Positions 45,112 to 53,612 are shown, numbered from the stretch's first letter. The stretch: 64,000 bases of DNA from Bacteroidia bacterium (GCA_030427905.1 JAUICL010000002.1:775495-839494); one strand, 5' to 3'. Numbers and translations are program-made. Notes: generated by a model from the letters alone, not told the origin.

Positions 45112-46026
45112 CTACACCGCGATAGCCACATTTCCCTTTTTATGGCCACCATCAACGTAAGCATGGGCATCCACCATTTCCGAGAGCGGGTAAACCCGAT
45201 CAATGACCGGCTTTATATGACCACTTACCACGAGTTGAAGCAATTCATCAAAACACGCCTGATCTTGTCGCGCAAGGGACTTCACTGAGGCAAAACTCCC
45301 CTTCTTTTTCAAAAGGCGACTTTTATCGGCTCGTGACAATTTACCTACCGCATCGAAAACGATGTCAAATTTATCGGCTAACGACTCGTACTCTTTCTTG
45401 CGATAATCTACCACCCGATCGGCGCCGATAGACATCATCAACTCGGCATTTCGCCCGCTGCAAACAGCTACCACATTGGCTCCCGCCGCTTTGGCTACTT
45501 GTACGGCATAGCTACCTACACTTCCCGAAGCACCATATATCAAAACGCGTTGCCCGCGAGCCAACCCGGCGTTTTGAAGCAAACACAGGGCAGTCATTCC
45601 ACCTACGGGTAGTGTAGCCGCTTCTTCATGGCTCAAACCACCGGGCTTCATACCGAGAACTCCTTTCTTCCTTTGCTCGGGTATCGCGATATACTCGATG
45701 TAGGTACCTGTTTTTAGCATGGTGGGCGTTCCCACCACTTCATCCCCTACGCGGTACTTGGTCACGGAACTCCCCACTGCTTCCACGATTCCCGAAAACT
45801 CATGACCTAGCACGTCTTTTCTTGGGCTAAACAAGCCGTACATCAAGCGCACTGGTAGCCAGGCGATAGCGGGAAAGTTTGAGCTTCGCAATCGCGAATC
45901 GCCAGCTGTTACGCTGGTTGCCTTCACCCGTACCAAAATCTCATTATCTGCGGGTTCTGGCTTCTCTTTCTCAACCATTCTCAGGACTGATGGCGGGCCG
46001 TATTTGGTGTAAACAACTGCTTTCAT
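45112..46026 (-). CDS. NAD(P)-dependent quinone oxidoreductase-like protein (MDR superfamily)
   Basis: A 304-residue medium-chain dehydrogenase/reductase. The N-terminal GroES-like part has KYGPPSVLRMVEKEKPEP and LGHEFSGIVEAVGSSV; the NAD(P) motif is LIYGASGSVGSYAVQVAKAA (about 153-172). The zinc-site cysteines of classical alcohol dehydrogenases are absent, which fits the zinc-free quinone-reductase branch. It probably reduces quinones or enones with NADPH. Monocistronic. Confidence 0.9.
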   Translation of the reverse strand: MKAVVYTKYGPPSVLRMVEKEKPEPADNEILVRVKATSVTAGDSRLRSSNFPAIAWLPVRLMYGLFSPRKDVLGHEFSGIVEAVGSSVTKYRVGDEVVGTPTMLKTGTYIEYIAIPEQRKKGVLGMKPGGLSHEEAATLPVGGMTALCLLQNAGLARGQRVLIYGASGSVGSYAVQVAKAAGANVVAVCSGRNAELMMSIGADRVVDYRKKEYESLADKFDIVFDAVGKLSRADKSRLLKKKGSFASVKSLARQDQACFDELLQLVVSGHIKPVIDRVYPLSEMVDAHAYVDGGHKKGNVAIAV

Positions 46027-46034
46027 TGTATGGA

Positions 46035-46325
46035 CTATTTATTGGTAAAGATTAGAATAAAGTCATAAGCAACATAGCTAGGCTCATCAAGATCATCAGC
46101 CTGTTTTGTCAGAGCAGATATCTCCGTATCGATTTCTGGATGGTTTGACGTTTTTGTCGGCATAGGCGGGATTGACTTAGATGATGGATTTGATCTTTTT
46201 GGCGTTTTTGTCGTGCTTGATGGGTCAGGTGGACTTGGCCTATCTGGTGGTGGCGTTGGCGGCGTTGGCGGGTATTTCCAGTTCCTTCGGAATTGGCCTG
46301 GTGGCGGATTGACGGATTCAACCAT
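46035..46325 (-). pseudogene. Relic of a proline-rich tail, paralogous to the end of the NTR protein at 53013-53612
   Basis: A 96-residue frame whose central part is PSSTTKTPKRSNPSSKSIPP followed by PTKTSNHPEID and EISALTKQA. This matches the tail of the protein at 53013-53612 nearly residue for residue, and the DNA is also closely similar (46095-46255 against 53055-53220). The N-terminal NTR domain and signal peptide are absent here, so I read it as a duplicated fragment, not a full gene. Expression is uncertain. Confidence 0.55.
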
Positions 46326-46421
46326 GATCGTCCTAATTGACCTATGTGACGGATATCACGGAGTTTGTCGGAAATGTCGGAAATGGAATGATTGATGATG
46401 GCATATGACCAGCTCAAGATT

Positions 46422-46543
46422 AGCTCACTAATCAATTTTGATTAGATAGCTTTTATTGCGATGTTTTGTTATCTGTTTAGGGTTAGAACGATGGGAAGCT
46501 AGAACCCAAAAGGATTTAAAAAGCAAAGCCCGCTTACACGGGC
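46422..46543. repeat. Direct repeat copy A (terminator-bearing)
   Basis: Copy A, about 122 bp, begins near GCTCACTAATCAATTTTG and ends in the GCCCG / CGGGC hairpin. It matches the 3' parts of copies B (47609-47857) and C (49768-50013). It lies just downstream of the hydrolase gene at 46613. Confidence 0.8.
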
Positions 46544-46545
46544 TT
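46515..46545 (-). terminator. Rho-independent terminator in repeat A
   Basis: AAGCCCG / CGGGCTT (46526-46532, 46539-46545) with loop CTTACA, followed on the minus strand by a T-rich run. Terminates the hydrolase transcript. Confidence 0.7.
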
Positions 46546-46612
46546 GAGTAAGGTGAGTTTTTGAGCGCTGGATGGGGTTGTGCATCAGCTACCAGTGTTG
46601 TAAGGCGCTTTT

Positions 46613-47512
46613 TTATAATTTTACACTTCCGTCCATCAGTTTGTCGATAAATCTGTACAATGTTTCCGAATGACCTGTATTGGTCTCATATATTTTCACC
46701 TTTTTGGATTCCAAAAATTTAATTTCCGATTCTGTAAGTCTCCCAACATTTTGGTCATTTGTTGCATAAAAACAAATGACATTCGATAAATCCATGTCAG
46801 CCAATTCTTGGGAATATCTCGGTTTTCCAATGGCTCCTTTTAATAACTGTTTCACCAAATATTCTTTTATTTCCGATTCTTGATATTCGCTCAAATCAGG
46901 ATTTTCGTCTTCAGGGATATACGTTATTCCATCTTCTTCAAATTCTCCGTTAAATCCCTTTAAATGTTGTTCTAGCATTTGTTCATTGTCATCTATTCTG
47001 CCTGCAATGATTATATATTTGTCCGCAAGTGATGGTCTTGTCGATAGGTAGTTTGGAATGATGTAAGCACCATAGGAAGTTCCGATGACTATTGTTGTTT
47101 TCCCTTTTGCCTTAAAATAATCCAAAGCACGATAGAGCATTTCAGAGGTATTGTCCACTTCTTTTTCTGCCATTTCGAGACTGAATTCTTCTTTGTAGTC
47201 AAATATTTCCTTGTTCAGGGTTTGAGCTTGGTGCAGATAAACTATGCGGTAGTTTGAATAATTGGGGATATATCTGTAACTGGTTCTTCCTTTCTCAATA
47301 AAAGTCAGGTTTTTTGAAGGTCCACCTTGGCAGACAATGAGTACTGTGTCGCTTTCAATATTTCCGTCTTCCACCCATAATTTGGTCGTGTCTTTTGGCA
47401 AAAGAGTTTCAGAATAGGAGAATTCTATGGGATTAGAAACTTTATTTCTTTGGTTGGTTTTACAACTCCCAAGAATTGCGGTCAGAATTATTAATAGTGT
47501 TAATTTATTCAT
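46613..47512 (-). CDS. Alpha/beta-hydrolase family lipoprotein
   Basis: A 299-residue protein with a lipoprotein signal (lipobox ILGSC). A nucleophile elbow GTSYGAY (GxSxG) near residue 148, an Asp in CFYATNDQNVG and a His in ETNTGHSETLYRF give a plausible triad. It resembles esterase/lipase-like hydrolases; substrate unknown. The gene is bracketed by inverted sequences (GCGC..TACAACA at 47535-47546; TGTTGTAAGGCGC at 46596-46608) and by direct repeats A and B, so it looks like an inserted cassette. Confidence 0.7.
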   Translation of the reverse strand: MNKLTLLIILTAILGSCKTNQRNKVSNPIEFSYSETLLPKDTTKLWVEDGNIESDTVLIVCQGGPSKNLTFIEKGRTSYRYIPNYSNYRIVYLHQAQTLNKEIFDYKEEFSLEMAEKEVDNTSEMLYRALDYFKAKGKTTIVIGTSYGAYIIPNYLSTRPSLADKYIIIAGRIDDNEQMLEQHLKGFNGEFEEDGITYIPEDENPDLSEYQESEIKEYLVKQLLKGAIGKPRYSQELADMDLSNVICFYATNDQNVGRLTESEIKFLESKKVKIYETNTGHSETLYRFIDKLMDGSVKL

Positions 47513-47608
47513 TCAGTTTGCGTTTTTCTTAAATGCGCTACAACAATTGGATAACACACATTAGGCCTACGCTAGGGCTTCGGCCTACGCGGTATGTGTT
47601 TTCCAGCC

Positions 47609-47857
47609 TATGGGTGCTTTATCCTTTTTCTAGAATTATTCCAGACCGACTCAACTACTCAATTCTTCACTCCCCCAGTCCTTCTCAAATATGCGAAAAA
47701 CAGATGGGAAATTGGCCTTTAACTGGCTCAATATGGGCTCACTAATCAATTTTGATTAGATAGCTTTTATTGCGATGTTTTGTTATCTGTTTAGGATTAG
47801 CATGACCGAACGCTAAAACCGAAAAGGATTTAAAAAACAAAGCCCGCTTACACGGGC
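47609..47857. repeat. Direct repeat copy B (terminator-bearing)
   Basis: A 249-bp sequence closely matching copy C (49768-50013) over its whole length and copy A over its last 120 bp. It contains one copy of the motif CTTCTCAAATATGCGAAAAA (47672-47693). Confidence 0.85.
47832..47857 (-). terminator. Rho-independent terminator in repeat B
   Basis: GCCCG (47842-47846) and CGGGC (47853-47857) around CTTACA, with a T-rich tract on the minus strand. It follows the RES toxin gene at a distance of about 115 bp. Confidence 0.65.
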
Positions 47858-47972
47858 AGATATCAAGACTTTCTTTGGGTGTTGAACAGAGTTCCCGAGG
47901 CATCGGCACAAGATGTGTGCTGTATACTGATATAGATCGTCCGTATCAGCTACCTATGTTGTGGTGCCTTTT

Positions 47973-48428
47973 TCATTTTTTAAGTCTACCATCAATTACA
48001 ATAGGATAGGTCTTAATCACTTTTACCTGATCAATCATTTTGTGGTTTACATTGATCAAATAATTCGATTCATTTGGGTTGACAGCACTTGGGACTTCGA
48101 GAATCAAAAATTCGCTATTGTTAATCCAATCTTTACCTATTGATTTTAATTTATCGGGGCTCGGATATTTATTCCAATTCTTATCAAGGCTAGCTTTGTC
48201 TATCGTTTTTAAACTTGTTTCAGGTATTTCTATCTCTGCTATAAAAAGATCGTCCGGAAGCAAATCATAGTCAATATTCACCAGTTTTTCGAGCATTGCT
48301 AATGAAGAATTCGAAGCGCAATAGAGAACGGGAAGACCCTTTGGATTCCATCTACCGCCGGTCAATTTTGCCCCAATTCCTGAGAGATCCTTTATCCATT
48401 TTTTCTTAGCAATTCTGAAAACTATCAT
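47973..48428 (-). CDS. RES-domain toxin (NAD+-degrading)
   Basis: A 151-residue RES domain: MIVFRIAKKKWIKDLSGIGA at the start, GGRWNPKGLPVLYCASNSSL (Arg and Tyr of the active site), then LEVPSAVNPNESNYLINVNH. RES toxins deplete cellular NAD+ and are blocked by Xre/ParS antitoxins. Its start overlaps the antitoxin gene by 4 nt (ATGA). The pair lies between inverted boundary sequences (TGTTGTGGTGCC at 47957-47968; TGCACCACAACT at 48948-48959). Confidence 0.9.
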   Translation of the reverse strand: MIVFRIAKKKWIKDLSGIGAKLTGGRWNPKGLPVLYCASNSSLAMLEKLVNIDYDLLPDDLFIAEIEIPETSLKTIDKASLDKNWNKYPSPDKLKSIGKDWINNSEFLILEVPSAVNPNESNYLINVNHKMIDQVKVIKTYPIVIDGRLKK

Positions 48429-48883
48429 GAAAACACACCGTGTTCAATTTTTAATAATTCATCTAGCACTAAGTCTATTCCTAAGTTTGTTTCAATAAGT
48501 TCAATAGGTAATTGATTGTCTAGAGACTTGTTAGGACGATTAAGCCAAGTGACGAATTTTTCTTTACTGTTAAACACGCTTATGCCTTTATGAAAGAGTC
48601 TTGTGAGTTCAATCAACCTTTCAGATGTTGTTATATCAATTAACTTATCAGGAGAGTTACGTTGCAAGGTTCTTTCAGATAAATGAATCATTCTAGATAC
48701 CTGCTTCTTTGTTAAACTAGAATGTTCTATAAATGAATCAACCGATTTGCTCTGAAGTCCTTCTCTAATCAATTTAATATAGACGAAAGCGGAATTTGAA
48801 CGATTTGGTAACGGTCTTTTTATACCGAGCCACTTTAATACAGTGTCCCTTTCGTTTTTTAAATCAACTGTGTCCAGAATCAT
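48425..48883 (-). CDS. Xre/MbcA/ParS-type antitoxin
   Basis: A 152-residue antitoxin. An HTH-like middle (LTKKQVSRMIHLSERTLQRN) is followed by the MbcA/ParS toxin-binding domain: TSERLIELTRLFHKGISVFN, then FVTWLNRPNKSLDNQLPIEL. It neutralises the RES toxin encoded next and probably represses the operon through the inverted repeat at 48881-48927. Gene order is antitoxin first. Confidence 0.9.
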   Translation of the reverse strand: MILDTVDLKNERDTVLKWLGIKRPLPNRSNSAFVYIKLIREGLQSKSVDSFIEHSSLTKKQVSRMIHLSERTLQRNSPDKLIDITTSERLIELTRLFHKGISVFNSKEKFVTWLNRPNKSLDNQLPIELIETNLGIDLVLDELLKIEHGVFS

Positions 48884-48927
48884 AATGCGACATTTTACGT
48901 AAATATAACGACATATGTCGCCTTATG
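48881..48927. promoter_or_regulatory. Inverted-repeat operator candidate for the RES/Xre operon
   Basis: CATAATGCGACAT (48881-48893) and ATGTCGCCTTATG (48915-48927) form a 13-bp inverted repeat with one mismatch, spanning the start codon. The centre also holds the 12-bp perfect palindrome CGACATATGTCG (48909-48920). Confidence 0.55.
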
Positions 48928-49003
48928 CAAGTGCTAATTTGATTCCATGCACCACAACTTTTAATGTAAAATGCGTTCTAATGCATTTTAAATAGCGTTG
49001 TAT

Positions 49004-49621
49004 TTAGTTTATTTTCCTGCTTTCAAACACATAATACACTCCAAAATAATGTGTTTTGGGTTCATTATCCTGTGTGACATCCATTTTATCACATAAGCCA
49101 TCTAAGCTCTGCTTTTTTAGTTCAGCACCTAACATTCTTAGAATAAAATATTCCTCTTCAATTTGAGTTATCTCCCAGGATGTTTCACATGTTTTTCCGT
49201 CACCATTATGAACAATGGACTTTAATAATCCAAACTCTATGTGGTGATGTTTATTATACAAAACGGAATCTTCAATAATTTTGGCTGTCTGTTGAATGTA
49301 TTTATGAGCAAACATGCTTGTGTAGTCGATCTCTAACATTTTTTGACATGCGTCAATCACTTTCCTATATTTCTTCTTTCTTATGTATTTATAAACGTCA
49401 TTTTTTAGTTCATCATAATCTGACGTTCCTTTTTCTTTGAATTTATCAGAGTAGATGTAACTGATTCTAAACTGTCGATAATCAATTTCAAGATTGTTGT
49501 TGTCAAGTTCTTTTAAAAACGTAATGTAATCTGGAATTGAATCTTTATTCTGAGCATTAACTAATCCAAATACAAGCGATGATAGGATTATTAATAATAA
49601 TTTTGTTTTTATCATTTTCAT
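49004..49621 (-). CDS. DUF4919 family secreted protein
   Basis: A 205-residue protein with a signal peptide (ending GLVNAQ). It matches DUF4919: YRQFRISYIYSDKFKEKG, KYRKVIDACQKMLEIDYTSM with AHKY, FGLLKSIVHNGDGKTCETSW and HYFGVYYVFESRK. Helical/TPR-like N-part and small C-domain. Function is unknown. It lies inside the repeat B-C cassette. Confidence 0.75.
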   Translation of the reverse strand: MKMIKTKLLLIILSSLVFGLVNAQNKDSIPDYITFLKELDNNNLEIDYRQFRISYIYSDKFKEKGTSDYDELKNDVYKYIRKKKYRKVIDACQKMLEIDYTSMFAHKYIQQTAKIIEDSVLYNKHHHIEFGLLKSIVHNGDGKTCETSWEITQIEEEYFILRMLGAELKKQSLDGLCDKMDVTQDNEPKTHYFGVYYVFESRKIN

Positions 49622-49767
49622 CTAATTAAGGACAACAAGTGAATAACACACATCAACCCTTCGCTAACCGCGTGTCGCCTTAGCTTTCCGCGAGCGCCGA
49701 AGCTACTCTACGAAGGCTCTAGCGGTGGCACAGACTTCGACCTACACGGTTTGTGAGTAATCCAACA

Positions 49768-50013
49768 TATGGGTGCTTTTTTAATTTTCTAAAACTATTC
49801 CAGACCGACTCAACTACTCACTTCTCCTCCACCAGTCTTCTCAAATATGCGAAAAACAGATGGAAAATTGGCCTTTAACTGGCTCAATATGGGCTCACTG
49901 ATCAATTGTGATTAGATAGCTTATATTGCGATGTTTTGTTAACTATTTAGGGTTAAAACGATGGGCAGCTAGAACCCAAAAGGATTTAAAAAACAAAGCC
50001 CGCTTACACGGGC
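49768..50013. repeat. Direct repeat copy C (terminator-bearing)
   Basis: A 246-bp copy matching B along its length, with the motif CTTCTCAAATATGCGAAAAA near 49836. It sits just after the COG0523 gene, and this may be the ancestral site that was copied on insertion of the two cassettes. Confidence 0.85.
49988..50013 (-). terminator. Rho-independent terminator in repeat C
   Basis: GCCCG (49998-50002) and CGGGC (50009-50013) around CTTACA, with a T-rich minus-strand tail. It lies 53 bp past the COG0523 stop codon. Confidence 0.7.
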
Positions 50014-50065
50014 ATTATACTTTTACTTTGTTTAAGTAAGTTCTTGGAGTGAATCGAAACAGTCC

Positions 50066-51289
50066 TTAGTCTAGGGCATAGGCGCGCTGTACGGGCCAAT
50101 TATCGTCGTAGCCTTCGCGCCAGTTTCCTGCTAATATCTCTGCTTCGTTGGCAAGGCAACTATCCAGGTCGGCTCGAATCTGACGCTCGTCCAAATCCTG
50201 ACCAATAAAGACTAGCTCATTTTTCCGGTCGCCGAAGGTCTTGTCCCAGCCCGACTCTATATGTTGCTGGTTTTCTACAAAAGCCGCATAACGCGTGCGC
50301 TTCTCGTAGCTCATGCTGCTCCACCAAACCCCAGCACTATCAGCTTTTAGGGAACCACCAGCCTGACTCCAAACAAGTGCTTGCTCAGGTCGCGATGCCA
50401 ACCAAAAAAGGCCTTTACTCCGAATGATCGTGCTCGGAAATTTTTCTTGTACATATCTCCAGAACCGCAAGGGATCAAAGGGTCTTTGGCTGCGGTACAC
50501 GAATGACGAAATGCCGTACTCTTCTGTTTCTGGCGTATGCCCATCCTTTTTAAGTTCTTCGATCCACCCAGCACTTTGCTCTGCTTCGTCGAAATCAAAA
50601 AGACCGGTGTTTAAGATTTCAGAAGGGTCAACCTTGCTGAAAGTCGATTCGATTATACGCGCTGAAGGGTTGAGCTTGTGAATAGCCGCCTTCAGAACGC
50701 CAAGCGTTGTGGCATCTACGAGATCAGTCTTGTTCAGAATGATCACATTGGCAAACTCGATTTGGTCGGTCAAAAGGTTTACTATAGTGCGGTAGTCACC
50801 TTCCATATCGGTAAGCTCTCGATCCATCAAGGTCTCGGGGCTACCGAAATCCTTGAAGAAATTGAAGGCATCGACAACTGTAACCATGGTATCGACATAG
50901 CTAAACCGAGACAAGTCGATCCCGTTTTCTTCATCCACAAAACTAAACGTTTGAGCAACGGGCACTGGCTCGCTAATACCAGTGCTTTCGATAAGCAAAT
51001 AGTCAAACCGATTTTCCCGAGCTAAACGCTCTACTTCTACCATGAGATCTTCTCGCAGGGTGCAGCAAATGCATCCATTGCTCATCTCCACGAGTTTTTC
51101 TTCCGTGCGCGAAAGCGTGTTTTCACTTTTCACCAACTCCGCATCCACATTAACTTCGCTCATATCATTGACAATTACGGCCACCTTTAGCCCTTCTTTA
51201 TTGTGAAGAACGTGGTTGAGCAATGTGGTTTTTCCGGCTCCTAAAAAACCGCTTAAAACGGTGACGGGAAGCTTCTTTTTTATAATCAT
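50066..51289 (-). CDS. COG0523 (CobW/ZigA-type) metal-chaperone GTPase
   Basis: A 407-residue G3E GTPase. Walker A is [17 protein letters not shown] (about 11-27), the metal-binding CxCC motif is [11 protein letters not shown] (about 72-82), Walker B/switch is [13 protein letters not shown], and the guanine-specificity motif is ILNKTDLV. The C-terminal CobW domain follows (about 265-400). COG0523 proteins deliver metal, often zinc under scarcity. The promoter carries a palindrome shared with merC-folE, which strengthens a zinc role. Confidence 0.95.
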   Translation of the reverse strand: MIIKKKLPVTVLSGFLGAGKTTLLNHVLHNKEGLKVAVIVNDMSEVNVDAELVKSENTLSRTEEKLVEMSNGCICCTLREDLMVEVERLARENRFDYLLIESTGISEPVPVAQTFSFVDEENGIDLSRFSYVDTMVTVVDAFNFFKDFGSPETLMDRELTDMEGDYRTIVNLLTDQIEFANVIILNKTDLVDATTLGVLKAAIHKLNPSARIIESTFSKVDPSEILNTGLFDFDEAEQSAGWIEELKKDGHTPETEEYGISSFVYRSQRPFDPLRFWRYVQEKFPSTIIRSKGLFWLASRPEQALVWSQAGGSLKADSAGVWWSSMSYEKRTRYAAFVENQQHIESGWDKTFGDRKNELVFIGQDLDERQIRADLDSCLANEAEILAGNWREGYDDNWPVQRAYALD

Positions 51290-51365
51290 TTCCCTAATTC
51301 AAAAGGTGATTTAATCTTGTTCAAATTCGCATAGGATATCCTTACACCTCTATGCAACACGGGTG

Positions 51366-51406
51366 CAAAAGTAATCAATTCACACCTTGTTGCAACATTG
51401 TTGCAT
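51366..51406 (-). promoter_or_regulatory. Promoter with 17-bp operator for the COG0523 gene (Zur-like)
   Basis: On the minus strand TTG (51395-51393), a 19-bp spacer and TACTTTTG (51373-51366) form a promoter. The palindrome TTGCAACA T TGTTGCAT (51390-51406; one mismatch) covers the -33 TTG, offset exactly as at merC-folE. A further TGCAACA half-site (about 51352-51358) lies downstream of the -7 box. Confidence 0.75.
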
Positions 51407-51558
51407 TAAATCAAAAGAAGCTATCTGCTCAGTTTGAACATTCAAAGCTCAAAAGGCGCTTTGCTAAAGGAATAGCAATACGAAAGATTAATTACCTGAT
51501 GGGTAGAAGTTGAAATTGATTTCATCGGGCCATTGCTGGTCAGATCGCCTATCTTATT

Positions 51559-51966
51559 TTAGGTGTTCTCATCAAACCACTTCACTATAGCGGGCATATT
51601 GCGCTCAAAGCCACCTGGGATGAAAAAATTGAGAATACCTGCTTTTTGATCCCGATCGTTCTTGAAATCGTGAGTGGTATTGGCTGGAATACGGATAAAA
51701 CTTCCTTTTGAAGCTTCGACCCATTCCTCTCCAATCAATATAGACGGCTTCCCATCGAGTACATAAAACACCTCATCATTCTCTTCGTGAAGGTGTGGTC
51801 CTGGCCCAGCTGAATTAGGCTCTAGCCACCACTCCGAAATACTGTACTTTTCATTGGTTTCATTTTCATCTGCCTTGAATATAGCTGTCATGTTACCACA
51901 GCTATATACTCGGCCTTCTCCTTCTTCTAGAATGAGCGGGACTGAATGGTCATTTTGATGTTTCAT
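51559..51966 (-). CDS. Cupin domain protein
   Basis: A 135-residue single cupin. Motif 1 is GPGPHLHEENDEVFYVLDGK (HxH...E) and motif 2 is FIRIPANTTHDFKNDRDQ. Metal-binding His and Glu are intact. It may be a small dioxygenase, isomerase or sensor; substrate unknown. It is monocistronic, upstream of the COG0523 gene in the same direction but 270 bp away. Confidence 0.85.
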   Translation of the reverse strand: MKHQNDHSVPLILEEGEGRVYSCGNMTAIFKADENETNEKYSISEWWLEPNSAGPGPHLHEENDEVFYVLDGKPSILIGEEWVEASKGSFIRIPANTTHDFKNDRDQKAGILNFFIPGGFERNMPAIVKWFDENT

Positions 51967-52071
51967 CCTACAGATCTTTTAAGCCAAATTATCACTTAAT
52001 TCTTCATTATCAGGATCTCTTCTCTCAACTAATCGCCCTAACTGATCATTCGGTTTATGTTTAGACTAGTA

Positions 52072-52287
52072 CTATTCACGCGTTTCATCTACATATTCCA
52101 GAATGTCTCCTGGTTGGCACTCCAGCACACCGCAAATTGCATCGAGTGTAGTAAATCTAATGGCCTTTGCCTTGCCCGTTTTAAGAATGGAAAGGTTAGA
52201 TAAGGTCAATCCTACTTTGTCGGAAAGCTCATTCAATGACATCTTCCGTTTTGCCATCATCACATCTAGGTTCACAACGATCGCCAT
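52072..52287 (-). CDS. Xre-family HTH regulator (DUF2975-associated)
   Basis: A 71-residue Cro/C1-type HTH protein: MAKRKMSLNELSDKVGLTLS with NLSILKTGKAKAIRFTTLDA as recognition region and CQPGDILEYVDE at the end. This compact regulator is regularly paired with DUF2975 membrane proteins. It begins 2 bp after the stop of the DUF2975 gene. Confidence 0.9.
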   Translation of the reverse strand: MAIVVNLDVMMAKRKMSLNELSDKVGLTLSNLSILKTGKAKAIRFTTLDAICGVLECQPGDILEYVDETRE

Positions 52288-52289
52288 GC

Positions 52290-52826
52290 TTATACGGTTA
52301 GTTCATTTTCTATTTGAATTGCAACGCCCTTCTTGAAAATAGTAGCGATAATGTAGATCACCGCTCCCATCAGAATAAAGGCCTGGCTGTCTACCCAAAA
52401 CTGGTCTAAACCTATCAAGATAAAATCATGGGCAGATAGGCTAATAATCACCTGTCTGGCAATAGCGCTGAATAGCCCGATCGACAGCGTGTAGTAGCTT
52501 ATTTTAAGGATTTGTTTGGACACAAACGCGTTGAACGGTTTACTCAGATCTATCTTGTGCATCAGCCTGATAACGATGTAAAATAAGTAGGCCTTCAAGA
52601 TGGAAATACTCAAAATAAACCCGTAAACACCAAAAAACACCAACTTGCTTTCCCGATACACCAGTGTCAAATCAAGGCTTTGATAAAGGTTTGGAACGAG
52701 TTCGGGTTTAAACAGGCTAAAAAAGAAGTTCACAATCAAGCCACCTGCATCTATACATAAACCAACAAAAATGATCCAAGCGATGATGTGCAGAGTCTTA
52801 AATACGAGGTTGTTTGGCGTTGACAT
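52290..52826 (-). CDS. DUF2975 membrane protein
   Basis: A 178-residue protein with four membrane segments: TLHIIAWIIFVGLCIDAGGL, LVFFGVYGFILSISILKAY, ISYYTLSIGLFSAIARQVI and AFILMGAVIYIIATIF. It pairs with the small HTH regulator just downstream, the standard DUF2975 arrangement, which likely forms a membrane-linked sensing pair. Function is otherwise unknown. Confidence 0.85.
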   Translation of the reverse strand: MSTPNNLVFKTLHIIAWIIFVGLCIDAGGLIVNFFFSLFKPELVPNLYQSLDLTLVYRESKLVFFGVYGFILSISILKAYLFYIVIRLMHKIDLSKPFNAFVSKQILKISYYTLSIGLFSAIARQVIISLSAHDFILIGLDQFWVDSQAFILMGAVIYIIATIFKKGVAIQIENELTV

Positions 52827-53012
52827 ATCTCATTGATTTTTTAAACGGTTATCGCAAAGATGACAAATATTTATTGTTATTCAATAATTATTTATCGCTT
52901 TATTCTCATTAAACAACGATACTCAATATATAAGCTATATACCGTTTCACCTTAAAATAGGAGAAATATGTGCTGCCGGAGCACACTGTGTTTAGGAATG
53001 CGAAAGGCGCGG

Positions 53013-53612
53013 TCACTTCTGTCGTAGCCACACCAGTTCGTCGAGCCAGTCTTGCCCTGCCTGTTTTTTCAGAGCAGATATCTCCGGGTCGATTTCTGGA
53101 TGATTTGACGTTTTTGTCGGAATCGGCGGGATTGACTGAGCTGATGGATTTGATCTTTTTGGCGTATTTGTCGTGCTTGACGGGCTAGGTGAAGTTGGTC
53201 TATTTGACGGGGATGGCGGGGTTGGCGTTTTATAGCACATCACCCTACTCGGGTTTGCTTTACTTCGCGATGCAGAACATTGGCTTAGGTTGATCATTCC
53301 ATCATCTTGCATTTGGGCGTACACAATCCACTGTCCGCGATCTTCAGGAAATACGGAACAACTATTAAAATAGCCTCCGCTAATGGTCGTAGACTCAAAT
53401 TCGCCCTTAAATCCTTCAATAATTCTAAAGGTGTATGTATTCTGATGGAAGTCAGACTGGATAAGTTCTCCGAGAAAAACAAGATCCGCATTTTCGTAGC
53501 TCACATTTCTTAAATTTTCTAGCGGACAGAGATTTTTGCAGTCGCAAGCAATAGCCTGTTTCAACCCGATTATAAAAAGAAGAACGGATGCCAGGAGTTT
53601 TACTTTTTTCAC
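53013..53612 (-). CDS. Secreted NTR-like (TIMP/netrin fold) protein with proline-rich tail
   Basis: A 199-residue protein starting with GTG in a GTGA overlap with the upstream gene. The signal peptide ends KQAIACDCK; the mature N-terminus CDCKNLC and the block ADLVFLGELIQSD, YTFRIIEGFKGE, CSVFPEDRGQWIVYAQ resemble the NTR domain with its N-terminal Cys pair. A Pro/Ser/Thr tail of about 50 residues follows (PSSTTNTPKRSNPSAQSIPP). The tail is duplicated at 46035-46325. NTR domains bind proteases or other proteins. Role unknown. Confidence 0.65.
   Translation of the reverse strand: MKKVKLLASVLLFIIGLKQAIACDCKNLCPLENLRNVSYENADLVFLGELIQSDFHQNTYTFRIIEGFKGEFESTTISGGYFNSCSVFPEDRGQWIVYAQMQDDGMINLSQCSASRSKANPSRVMCYKTPTPPSPSNRPTSPSPSSTTNTPKRSNPSAQSIPPIPTKTSNHPEIDPEISALKKQAGQDWLDELVWLRQK

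Noticed and set aside
46213..46395. Plus-strand Gly-rich frame over the proline-rich repeat
   Set aside because: It is the antisense reading of the proline-rich tail; the minus-strand frame is the one conserved with 53013-53612.
47553..47607. Integron attC site
   Set aside because: The core RYYYAAC/GTTRRRY pair does not match and no integron integrase is in the window; kept only as an unexplained hairpin.
53055..53220. CRISPR-like or tandem repeat from the Pro/Ser/Thr tail
   Set aside because: Short degenerate codon repetition of a low-complexity tail, with no spacer structure.
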